Part shown: one piece after another, positions 22,472-29,866 of the stretch
Position numbering within the stretch: the stretch's first letter is position 1
Layout: every line of letters begins with the position of its first letter
Virus record (IMG/VR): IMGVR_UViG_3300033388_004813
Location: 1-37,351 of that record
Reading direction: 5' to 3' (one strand)
Length of the DNA stretch: 37,351 nucleotides
Source: a virus
Translations under genes and position numbers: made by a program
Notes under the pieces: generated by a model
What the model was told of the DNA's origin: nothing
Database searches by the model: none
The model's input: only the letters and a program-made list of their open reading frames with translations

Positions 22472-22957
22472 ATGACTGAATTATTACCGCCTAATGCCGC
22501 TGATATTGAAAGAGTGGTTCTCTGCGAAATGCTGATAGAACCAGAAGCGTGTGCTACCGCAATAAGTTTATTAAATGAAGATTGTTTTTACAGGCAAAAT
22601 TATAGCATAATATTTTCTGCAATAAAAAAATTATATCGCCGTGACGGTGCTGTTGATATATATTTGCTAGTAAATTTTATTTCTGACGCCGGAAAGCTTA
22701 ATGCTGTTGGTGGCGAAGCTAGTATCTTGGGAATATACAACGAGACGGCTTCAGCGGCGAATATCCACCAACATTGTCGAATATTAACAGAAAAATGGAA
22801 GTTACGTAGCCTAGTTAATCTCGCAACGCTGATAGAAACTAGATGTAACGAATCTGGGCAGAACAGCAGGTTGATTATAGCAGAAATAGAGAATAATCTC
22901 AGTGCGATTTTAAAGAACGAAGTTGTTAAACAGAAGGAAGAAATTGAATCGTGGTAG
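22472..22957 (+). CDS. DnaB N-terminal domain-only protein
   Basis: LPPNAADIERVVLCEMLIEP, then CFYRQNYSIIFSAIKKLY, then VGGEASILGIYNETA and HCRILTEKWKLRSLV match the N-terminal domain of replicative helicase DnaB. The helicase (RecA-like) domain is absent; the gene ends in TAG after EEIESW. It could be a helicase accessory or decoy, or a truncated DnaB. It abuts the methyltransferase on both sides. Confidence 0.8.
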   Translation: MTELLPPNAADIERVVLCEMLIEPEACATAISLLNEDCFYRQNYSIIFSAIKKLYRRDGAVDIYLLVNFISDAGKLNAVGGEASILGIYNETASAANIHQHCRILTEKWKLRSLVNLATLIETRCNESGQNSRLIIAEIENNLSAILKNEVVKQKEEIESW

Positions 22958-22972
22958 GAGGTGGTGCAAAGA

Positions 22973-25969
22973 GTGGAATGGATAAATAAAATTCATCAGG
23001 GTCATACCCTCGATTTGTTGCGACAAATACCAAGTGAATATGTTTCGTGTATCGTAACGTCGCCACCCTATTAGTTCTGGGGACTTCGGGACTACGGGCT
23101 TGAGCCGTTGATATGGGATGGGGATGAAAATTGCGAACATGAGTGGGGGGATTTACAATCTTGCTCTCAACTTCTTTCGTTCAAGGCAGAAGGAATTACT
23201 TTTATAAAGCATACTGGCAAAGATAGTACTATCTCCAACATTCAGGTGGACACACCAACTGCGTGTAGCTTTATAGAGATTAGGAGAGAGACCCAATTGG
23301 ATGAGAATAGCTTTCAAACCAATAGCAAAGGATTTACTTCCAGTAGAAAAACTAATCCGTCCAATTTTGTCGATTGTCCCATCGCCATCGAGTATTCCAA
23401 GAAGATGAGAAATAAGGTGTTCGGGGGGGATAAACAAGAAATTAACAGTTTTGCTTTTACGGGGGAAAATACCAAAACCACCAAACATATTGAGCAACTT
23501 GATAGACCAGATACTCCACCGATAAACAATATTGTTATTTCTTGTCCTCTCCTCTCTAATGGGCTGTGCAGGTGTAATCTGGTTTCTAATAAACTCAGCG
23601 AGTTTCTTATCTTTAGAAACGAAGGAGATAGCTCCTTTATCCATAACATTCCCGTCAGTAATCATGAGACCCAAGAGGTAGGCAAGTTCATTTGTCCACT
23701 CAATAAAAAAGGAAAAATTTACATCCCACTTTCCTTTAGTCCTGTGTTCAATAAAAAATTCGCTCATACATTCTCTACTACAAAAGGAATGTTTGTATCC
23801 CATTTTGGTATGCCATCGAGGGCGTTTCATTTCTTTACCGCAGTAATCACAAATAACAATAGTTCTATAATCTCGGCACTTTTTAGAGCAATGTCGTCTT
23901 TTATTGAAATGGGAAGGTTTGACATTGAAGGGTTTCCCGCATCTTTCACAAATCTTAAGCATACTAATAATATATGTAAAAAGTGTGGTGCTGTCAAGAC
24001 AAATCTTGGACTTGAACCATTTTTTGATGATAAAATTTATTTACTGCCCAATGGAAATATTTTTAAGGTTGGTGGTTATATTTCTCATCTCATGCAGATA
24101 ATGGCAGAATGTAAACGGGTGTTGAAAAAGACGGGGACTATGTGGATTAATTTAGGGGATAGCTATAATACTCAGCATGCTCCCGGCACAACAGATAAAA
24201 AAACAGGGTGGAAATCACCGGGTAATATAATAAACCCAAGACAGAAAGAACACGGTAGAACAGGTGTTAAAAATTATCCTATCAAATCCCTTATCGGTAT
24301 CCCTGAACGCTTTGCTATTCGTATGACAGATGAACTTGGTATGATAAGACGGAACACTATAATTTGGAAAAAACCGAATTGTATGCCGAGCAGTGCAAAA
24401 GATAGGTACACGGTGGATTTTGAGTATATTTATTTTTTTACAAAGTCAGGGAAGTATTGGTTTGAGCAACAGTTTGAACCACATTTGAGAAATTTTAGCA
24501 ATGAAGGTGGTGGATGGCAAGATGGCAAGTACAAACCAAAAGAAAATACTGCGTGGAAAAATGACCCATCTATGAACAGAGGTGCAGAACAAATCTTCAA
24601 TTATAATCCACAAGGACGTAACAAGCGGTGTGTATGGGACGTTACAACAAAGCCATTTCCTGATGCCCACTTTGCCTGTGTTGATATTGATACTGAAATT
24701 CTTACAATAAAGGGTTGGAAAAAGTATACAGAAATAAAGAAATATGATAAATATAATCACGAACACATTAAAGTGGCTACATATAATCTTGATAAAAAAT
24801 TAATCGAATACCAACCACTTAGCTATATAAAAGAGTATGATTTTAATGGGGAATTAATACATATAGGCAATAGGGATTTAGATATTTTAGTAACTTCCAA
24901 TCATAGAAATATAATTAAAAAAAGAAATCAAAATGAACAGATTGTATTAACATCTAATATTACGTATTCAGACAAAATAAGGGTAAATGCTCCGGTATCA
25001 TATCCAGAAAATACTGGTATAGGGAAAACATTTGCAGAATTAATAGGATGGATTATATCTGAAGGTCATTATAAAAAGGGTGGTTGGATTGAAATTTACC
25101 AAAATTTAGGTAAAAAATCAGAACGTATAGATTATTTGTTAAAAAAACTTGAAATACCACATACTAAAAGAATTAGAAACAGGTATTATAAGGATAAAAT
25201 AAAAAACCAAATCACATGGTTTCTTAAAAAGTCGCCATTAGTCGAATGGTGTTTAACGAATATTCCAGATAAAGAGCTTAATCAATTTCTCATATCTTTG
25301 CCACAAAAAGAAATAAAATCGTTATTCAATGGCATTGTGGGTGGTGATGGACATATAAGAAGGGATGATGGTGGATATCATTCTACAGAGGGAAGAGATA
25401 TTTATTTAACAAAAAAAGATTTTATTGGAATTAGGGGAACAAATGGCAATGGTAAAAATATCTTTAGGGAAAAATATAATGGCAAGATATGGTGTCCCAA
25501 AACTCCAAATGGTACATGGGTTGCAAGAAGAAATGGTAAAATATTTATAACTGGTAATACATTCCCAGAAGCCCTTGTCGAGCCGATGATACTGGCTGGA
25601 TGTCCTGAATTTGTATGCAAGAGGTGTGGGAAGGCGAGGGAAAAAATATATAAGAAATTAGTAAAAAAAGATTATTCTGATTTTAGAAGACAGATTCCCA
25701 AAGAGCAGTCTGTAAATAATTATAGAAATACAACAGATAAGGAGTCTATTCCGCGCGAAGAACTCGGCTATACTGATTGTGGATGCAATGCTGGTTTCGA
25801 TGGCGGTATTGTTCTTGACCCCTTCATTGGTTCAGGAACTGTTGGTGTTGTGGCTGTGAAACATAACCGTAAATACATTGGAATTGAGCTTAGCCAATCA
25901 TATATAAAAATGGCAGAGAAGCGTATAGCACCATATACACAACAAACAAAATTGGATTTAATATGGTAA
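22973..25969 (+). CDS. DNA methyltransferase with TAG insert, antisense gene and intein
   Basis: Reading from GTG 22973 (after AGGAGGTGG) gives HTLDLLRQIPSEYV then TSPPY, a 6-base insert TAGTTC (23072-23077), then WGLRDYGLEP. Removing the insert restores the standard SPPYWGLRDYG motif IV. The frame continues to CEHEWGD, then through an in-frame region containing an antisense homing endonuclease (23153-23962), resumes at CKKCGA and reaches DAHFA. There a 294-residue intein begins. The C-terminus holds VLDPFIGSGTVGVVAV, the S-adenosylmethionine loop. If made, the enzyme needs intein splicing, TAG bypass and tolerance or loss of the 270-codon insert. Confidence 0.75.
23153..23962 (-). CDS. LAGLIDADG homing endonuclease, antisense in methyltransferase
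   Basis: Two zinc fingers open the protein (CERCGKPF...CSKKC and CDYCGK...CSREC). Two LAGLIDADG motifs follow, LAYLLGLMITDGNV and LISHLLGILDGDGTI, the dimer-like active-site core. A perfect TTGACA-17-TATATT promoter ends six bases before the ATG, so the message may be leaderless. No ribosome site is seen. The gene's start and stop fit the edges of the insert and its codons lie exactly opposite those of the methyltransferase frame. Confidence 0.9.
   Translation of the reverse strand: MLKICERCGKPFNVKPSHFNKRRHCSKKCRDYRTIVICDYCGKEMKRPRWHTKMGYKHSFCSRECMSEFFIEHRTKGKWDVNFSFFIEWTNELAYLLGLMITDGNVMDKGAISFVSKDKKLAEFIRNQITPAQPIREERTRNNNIVYRWSIWSIKLLNMFGGFGIFPRKSKTVNFLFIPPEHLISHLLGILDGDGTIDKIGRISFSTGSKSFAIGLKAILIQLGLSPNLYKATRSWCVHLNVGDSTIFASMLYKSNSFCLERKKLRARL
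23969..23997 (-). promoter_or_regulatory. Promoter of the antisense endonuclease, TTGACA-17-TATATT
   Basis: TTGACA lies at 23997-23992 and TATATT at 23974-23969, inside the methyltransferase coding sequence. The ATG follows six bases later, so translation would start near the RNA 5' end. Confidence 0.65.
24677..25558 (+). other. Intein with LAGLIDADG endonuclease domain (294 aa)
   Basis: It begins CVDIDTEILTIKGW (Cys1, block A), with VTSNH as block B. The LAGLIDADG-like ELIGWIISEGHY and LFNGIVGGDGHI follow. It ends NGKIFITGN before Thr+1. The flanking sequence joins as DAHFA-TFPEALVEP, the normal methyltransferase motif. The penultimate residue is Gly rather than the usual His. The region between the second motif and block F looks shortened. 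Confidence 0.85.
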
Positions 25970-26127
25970 AACTAACAGTTACCAAAAAAGGAAAAATAAA
26001 CAAAGAGCATGGGCATGATTGGGATAAATTTGTCGGTAAAATTTCTAGTATATTAGCAAAAAATGATAATGCATTTCATAATATTGCGTATAAAGAAAAA
26101 TTTCCAATCTATGAGGAGACAAAATGA
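25963..26127 (+). CDS. Small basic protein, 54 aa
   Basis: Reads MVKLTVTKKGKINKEHGHDW... and ends YEETK. The ATG overlaps the end of the methyltransferase gene, and the stop overlaps the next ATG. No domain recognised. Confidence 0.55.
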   Translation: MVKLTVTKKGKINKEHGHDWDKFVGKISSILAKNDNAFHNIAYKEKFPIYEETK

Positions 26128-26318
26128 TGAAAACGGTGGAAGTGGTTGTTAGTTTTAAATGTGATTACGATGTCCAAAGTGATGATGTGCTGAGTTGGTT
26201 GTCTGATATGCTGGAATTTAATGCGGACTACGATGCGTTTGAAGAAATAACCGGATATAAATTAGAGGAATTGCCAGAAGTATGTGATTTTGAATGTTAC
26301 GAGGAGGTTGGCAGATGA
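26124..26318 (+). CDS. Small acidic protein, 64 aa
   Basis: Begins MMKTVEVVVSFKCDYDV and is acidic, with a helix DVLSWLSDMLEFN. GAGGAGACAAA precedes the ATG. It overlaps both neighbours by a few bases. Confidence 0.6.
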   Translation: MMKTVEVVVSFKCDYDVQSDDVLSWLSDMLEFNADYDAFEEITGYKLEELPEVCDFECYEEVGR

Positions 26319-26743
26319 GCGAAAATACTGATTGTATTGAGCATCCGAAAAAACATTGGGATTTGTTTGTGAAAGAGTGTAAATTTTGGTTGGATTATTA
26401 TGGATTAAAGGGTTGGGATGTAAGATATGTCCATGATGAAGATAATGATAATGCCGGTAGTTATTGGATAAGTGTTGAAGCACGGAAAATAACAATAAAT
26501 CTTAGTAGAGAAACACAAGAATGGTTATGCAATACTCACGAGGTTCAACTTACTGCTTTCCATGAAGTAACAGAGGCAGGGTTGCTTGGTAGGTTAAAGG
26601 AATATGCGAAACATAGATATATTCAAGAACGCGAGATAGATGAATCTACGCACGAAATTGTTGCGGTATTGGAAAATACTATATTTGAAGAATTACGAGG
26701 AAATAAGAAACTAAAAAAGAAAAAGGCAAAAATCAACTTGTAA
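26315..26743 (+). CDS. Metallopeptidase-like conserved phage protein (HEVTE)
   Basis: TAFHEVTEAGLLGRL (HEVTE at residues 83-87) and the later EIDESTHEIVAVLENTIF match a phage family in which the usual HExxH has a Glu in place of the last His. Activity is therefore uncertain. GAGGAGGTTGGCAG precedes the ATG at 26315. Length 142 residues. Confidence 0.65.
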   Translation: MSENTDCIEHPKKHWDLFVKECKFWLDYYGLKGWDVRYVHDEDNDNAGSYWISVEARKITINLSRETQEWLCNTHEVQLTAFHEVTEAGLLGRLKEYAKHRYIQEREIDESTHEIVAVLENTIFEELRGNKKLKKKKAKINL

Positions 26744-26766
26744 TGGTTGCCGTATAGTACTATATT
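26738..26766 (+). promoter_or_regulatory. Promoter TTGTAA-17-TATATT with TATAGTACTATA
   Basis: TTGTAA lies at 26738-26743 and TATATT at 26761-26766. The 12-bp palindrome (26753-26764) overlaps the spacer and -10, a likely repressor site. The same palindrome is at 11902-11913. Confidence 0.5.
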
Positions 26767-26816
26767 GTATTATACTGAAGAGACATAGAGTGTTTATTAA
26801 AAAGAAAGAGGAACCG

Positions 26817-27029
26817 ATGGATAACCAGAGAACGATGGCTTATGTTATAGACACGCTTGAGACTGTGAATGATTATGATGATTTTTCGTCATATGAGTTG
26901 CAGCAGGTGATGATTTCTGACTGTATCGGATTACTCAAAGAATATTACATAAAGGAGTTTTTAGGCATGGTGCCAGCTAGCGATATTGTTGGTTTAACAT
27001 ATAGTGATGTTGATGAAATTGGCAATTAG
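26817..27029 (+). CDS. Small acidic protein, 70 aa
   Basis: Starts MDNQRTMAYVIDTLETVND. AGAGGAACCG precedes the ATG at 26817. Probably a helical bundle by eye; no family recognised. It lies alone behind the promoter at 26738. Confidence 0.6.
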   Translation: MDNQRTMAYVIDTLETVNDYDDFSSYELQQVMISDCIGLLKEYYIKEFLGMVPASDIVGLTYSDVDEIGN

Positions 27030-27062
27030 TATATTTAATTATATTGGATAAGGAATATTCTA

Positions 27063-27353
27063 ATGTTCAATGTTAGTTTTATGGGCATACAGGAATTGAT
27101 AAGCGATTTGTATTGTAGCGAAAAAGAAAAGAATAAGTTGCGTGTCGAAATAAATCGTATGGAAGAAAATGGAATTAGCAAATTGGGCTATAACGTTTCA
27201 TTTGCCAAATGTTCCGAATGCGGTCGTGAAATGATAGTATTTCATGTTCCTCAGCATAGGTTCCCCTATGAATGTTCGGTGTGTGGGAATATGGCGATGT
27301 ATATTGATACCAAAGCGGAAGATAAGTTTGAAAAGGAATTAGAGGGATTGTAA
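27063..27353 (+). CDS. Zinc-ribbon protein with helical N-terminus
   Basis: The N-terminal helix contains CSEKEKNKLRVEINRM. CSECGRE and CSVCGNM then form a zinc ribbon. AAGGAATATT precedes the ATG. It is the last gene before the terminator at 27384. Confidence 0.65.
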   Translation: MFNVSFMGIQELISDLYCSEKEKNKLRVEINRMEENGISKLGYNVSFAKCSECGREMIVFHVPQHRFPYECSVCGNMAMYIDTKAEDKFEKELEGL

Positions 27354-27383
27354 ATTTGGCAAAGCGTGTAAGGTATTGTGTCT

Positions 27384-27417
27384 AGGGTGGTTGCAAATTG
27401 TGATTACCCTTTTTTTA
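27384..27417 (+). terminator. Rho-independent terminator of the rightward block
   Basis: AGGGTGGTTGC and GTGATTACCCT pair with several G-U pairs around an AAATT loop, followed by seven T residues. It closes the block ending with the zinc-ribbon gene. Confidence 0.7.
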
Positions 27418-27419
27418 TT

Positions 27420-27597
27420 ATAGGCATATTAGGTTATTGGTAGGATAATTGTAGATTTAGCTTAATAGTAATATTTAAAGATTATAAATTATGAAATTAA
27501 AATACTTACAAAAACTACGCTTATTATCCAGATTTAAAAGAGCAAAGTGGTTCTATGATACCACCAAACAGGATTATTGAAACGCTAATATGCCTAT
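27420..27597. repeat. 178-bp element bounded by 13-bp inverted repeats
   Basis: ATAGGCATATTAG (27420-27432) and CTAATATGCCTAT (27585-27597) are perfect inverted repeats. The interior has no clear gene; a 29-codon frame at 27491 lacks a ribosome site. It could be a small mobile relic or a long hairpin between convergent genes. Confidence 0.45.
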
Positions 27598-27602
27598 TAT
27601 TT

Positions 27603-27776
27603 TTATCTTTTTTTGTTAAACTCATAACTTATTGCAAATTGGTTTTCCATTCTTGTGCCTTCGGCATAGCCGTTCTTTTTAAATATATCCAATATATCGG
27701 TAAGTATTGTGCTTTCGATTGCATCTGATTCGATTGTTATTTTGACATCATAGCGTGTGAGGTCAAATTTTCTCAT
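27603..27776 (-). CDS. Small protein, 57 aa
   Basis: Begins MRKFDLTRYDVKITIESDA and ends QFAISYEFNKKR. AAGGAGTAAACATC precedes the ATG. Likely alpha/beta by eye; no family recognised. It follows the DUF2158 gene by seven bases. Confidence 0.55.
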   Translation of the reverse strand: MRKFDLTRYDVKITIESDAIESTILTDILDIFKKNGYAEGTRMENQFAISYEFNKKR

Positions 27777-27783
27777 GTGATGT

Positions 27784-27963
27784 TTACTCCTTTTGTGCTA
27801 GTACTAATTCAAGTGTTTGATTTCTAAAACAGTCTTCATTAAGAATGGAATTTTTATCAAACCATTGGCATGTGACAATTCCATTAGTGTTTTCTACCTC
27901 AACTGTCATTGGCAATCCACCCGATTTTAATTGTACTACGTCACCAGCTTTAAATGTACTCAT
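27784..27963 (-). CDS. DUF2158 (YodC-like) small protein
   Basis: FKAGDVVQLKSGGLPMTV followed by CQWFDKN is the hallmark of this 60-residue SH3-like family. AGAGGAGTAATAA precedes the ATG. Function unknown in this family; often carried by phages and mobile elements. Confidence 0.8.
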   Translation of the reverse strand: MSTFKAGDVVQLKSGGLPMTVEVENTNGIVTCQWFDKNSILNEDCFRNQTLELVLAQKE

Positions 27964-27990
27964 TTTATTACTCCTCTTTGTTGTTAATTT

Positions 27991-28109
27991 GTAGGTTGGC
28001 AGGAGTCCCGATTCTCCACCTACTCTGACTTGTGGTGACCCATATATCACCTTTGGGTAACTGATAAGTCTGTGCTATTTTATTTATCGTCTGTTACACT
28101 ACAACCCAC
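27991..28109 (-). ncRNA. Structured RNA candidate next to the tmRNA-like RNA
   Basis: The ends GTGGGTTG (28109-28102) and CAACCTAC (27998-27991) pair over 8 bases with one G-U. Beside the 3' strand, GTAGG pairs with CCTGC. Inside are GTAAC/GTTAC with GATAA/TTATC, and an A-B-A'-B' pair set (ACCC, GGTGA, GGGT, TCACC). The two outer helices resemble those of the 2603-2725 element. It could be a divergent tRNA-like RNA. Confidence 0.4.
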
Positions 28110-28115
28110 CTTTTT

Positions 28116-28254
28116 TGGTGGAGGTGACCGGAATCGAACCGGTGTCCAGACGTTCTTTATTATCCCCAGTACTTTGGTGGGGTCTCGCTGTACTGACGAG
28201 AGCTGCCTTTATAGCATGCCTTCAATACTTGCCTGTCGAATTCCTTTCACCCCC
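28116..28254 (-). ncRNA. ssrA-like: tmRNA-like RNA, 139 nt, no tag reading frame seen
   Basis: The 5' end, GGGGGTGAAAGGAATTCGAC, has the tmRNA D-region signature GGATTCGAC-like. The 3' end is GGACACCGGTTCGATTCCGG, then TCACCTCCACCA. The acceptor GGGGGTG/CACCTCC contains the G3-U70 pair that marks alanine tRNAs, and CCA is encoded. Inside, an H-type pseudoknot (TCTCG/CGAGA plus CAGTAC/GTACTG) resembles PK1. Ordinary tmRNA is about 350 nt with a tag and further pseudoknots; here the sequence goes straight back to the tRNA domain. A short frame ending TAATAA overlaps the pseudoknot and is probably chance. Confidence 0.75.
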
Positions 28255-28255
28255 A

Positions 28256-28597
28256 TTATTTATTCTTCTCTTTAATATGTTTTATGCCTTCATGTAGAGC
28301 ATCTATGAAATCTTGTATATGTTGTTCATCTCTAAATAAAAATTCATCTTCGTATTCTATCGGATAACCCATAAATAATTTTATAGAATTAAAAAATCTG
28401 TAAAATAAACGCGAATACCAAGGTTCCCCATAATATCTATAGTGATATGGTGTAGCCATATTTGAATATAAAGTAAGCCATGGTAAATTTTTTTCAAACT
28501 CAAGAATAAATGTTAATACATGGTCGCCACATTCACAATTTGTTTCGTAAATTACTAAATCATCAAATTCTTTTACTTTTTCTATGGTTGTTGTCAA
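28256..28597 (-). CDS. Conserved phage protein (CECGDHVLTF type)
   Basis: The N-terminal CECGDHVLTFILEFEKN and W-rich middle (EPWYSRLFYRFF, GYPIEYEDEFLF) resemble a family common in phages. I used TTG at 28597 because AAGGAATTAGAC precedes it; no better ATG was found. The gene ends two bases before the tmRNA-like 5' end. Function unknown. Confidence 0.65.
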   Translation of the reverse strand: MTTTIEKVKEFDDLVIYETNCECGDHVLTFILEFEKNLPWLTLYSNMATPYHYRYYGEPWYSRLFYRFFNSIKLFMGYPIEYEDEFLFRDEQHIQDFIDALHEGIKHIKEKNK

Positions 28598-28757
28598 AGT
28601 CTAATTCCTTCAATACTTCATCAAATGGTTTTACGTTTTCCATTTCTTTAGTGAAACATTCGTTACAAAAATAATCACCCAAAAAATCGGTAGCACCCAA
28701 TTTGCCACAAATGTCACATATAGCATTTTCCTCAAATTCAAGTTCCCTGTTGCCCAT
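28563..28757 (-). CDS. Small zinc-binding protein
   Basis: CDICGK (about residue 14) and CNEC (about 31) form a zinc knuckle in a 64-residue protein. AGAGGTTATAG precedes the ATG. It overlaps the transglycosylase gene upstream by 20 bases and the next gene by 35, fitting coupled translation. Confidence 0.6.
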   Translation of the reverse strand: MGNRELEFEENAICDICGKLGATDFLGDYFCNECFTKEMENVKPFDEVLKELDFDNNHRKSKRI

Positions 28758-29396
28758 TATTATCTATAACCTCTTTTACTGTTAATACTTTACTTATAAA
28801 TTCTCTAGTTTCTTTTGGCATAATACCCATATAATATAATTTTAACCCCGCGTTCCACGCCCATAATAATTGTACATCATTTGTAATATTACTATAGTTA
28901 TTTAATTTTACGATATATTTGCACCCGCCAGCAATGTTTTCTTCTGGGTCGTATATATTTTTTACACCGACCATGTTTGCCGTAAGTGGCATTAATTGCA
29001 TAAGACCTCTTGCACCCATATATGATTTTGCATTTGGCTTACCAGCACTTTCTGCATATATAATTGCATATATAAATGATGGTTCGATGTAATATCTGTG
29101 CGAATATTCTTCAACATATTCATACCAATCATCCATTACTTCGAGCAAAACATCGTTATCGATGGTATTGGTATTAATTATAACCCATGATGGTCTTGGT
29201 TCTGCTGGTTCTATCTGTAAAACTTTTTCCTTGATTGTGATGTTCGGTATTGCAATTTTTTCATTTGGTATATAATCCTCATATTTTTGACCTGGTTGAA
29301 TGTTTTTTGTGGTTAGTGTTATTAATGTTGCGATAAGTACGAGTACGCGTGTGGCATATAGTTGCTTATCTATTCTACCCCCCGTTCGTTCGGCAT
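28738..29396 (-). CDS. Lytic transglycosylase (SLT fold), apparent frameshift upstream
   Basis: The SLT pattern is present: catalytic Glu in IIYAESAGKP, then GARGLMQLMP, then LWAWNAGLK. It cuts peptidoglycan between MurNAc and GlcNAc. The frame is open to a TTG at 29148 without ribosome site. It continues upstream with no start codon through a membrane segment (YATRVLVLIATLITLTT). The ATG at 29396 (MPNERG) joins this frame only if the six-C run at 29378-29383 had one more base. So the true protein is probably membrane-anchored and about 220 residues. Confidence 0.75.
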
Positions 29397-29439
29397 TTCG
29401 TTATGGTTTTATGGGTTGCCTCTCACACAAACCATATAG

Positions 29440-29718
29440 TTACTCCTCCGTGGGTTTTAGGTTATTAATGCATTCAAAATATTTTTCTATTAATGTCATT
29501 CTTCCATCAGTATCGCTTTCTGCAAATGTTTTATCTAAACGTGCCATATGTACTATAAACTCAAAATCACTTATAGAGTAGTCACAACGATTTTTACCAT
29601 AAAGTAGTGTGGAAAAATAATTATAATATTTTTCTATTAATGCTATTCTTCCGTCAGTATTACTTTCTGCAAATGCATTATCTGTTTTTACACTTTCCAT
29701 TGTTTCTCTAATTAACAT
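29440..29718 (-). CDS. Small protein with internal duplication
   Basis: AFAESNTDGRIALIEKYY and TFAESDTDGRMTLIEKYF repeat with 13 of 18 matching positions, within 92 residues. The DNA is also repeated (29482-29530 and 29630-29680 areas). AAGGAGAACC precedes the ATG. No known family. Confidence 0.6.
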   Translation of the reverse strand: MLIRETMESVKTDNAFAESNTDGRIALIEKYYNYFSTLLYGKNRCDYSISDFEFIVHMARLDKTFAESDTDGRMTLIEKYFECINNLKPTEE

Positions 29719-29866
29719 TTTGGTTCTCCTTTATTTAATGTTATGTAATGCAAATTCCATAGTTACCTTCAGAATCCCCAATTAGTTACTAATATAATAA
29801 AATAGTCAGGTCTTGTCAAGAGGAAAGTTCAGCTTGTTAGCAAATTGTGTATTTTTGTTAAGCACA

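Noticed and set aside
22955-22975. Fusion of the DnaB-like gene with the methyltransferase through TAG
   Set aside because: The frames are continuous across the TAG, but AGGAGGTGG with a GTG follows at once, which explains separate translation.
15360-23074. Reassignment of TAG as tryptophan genome-wide
   Set aside because: Several genes (3078, 12355, 12862, 26817) end at TAG right before the next start site, so TAG works as a stop here.
27491-27580. Small plus-strand frame MKLKYLQKLRLLSRF
   Set aside because: No ribosome site and it lies between the inverted repeats after a terminator.
27991-28109. Ordinary tRNA
   Set aside because: No T-loop TTCRA and no anticodon arm. Only the outer helices are tRNA-like.
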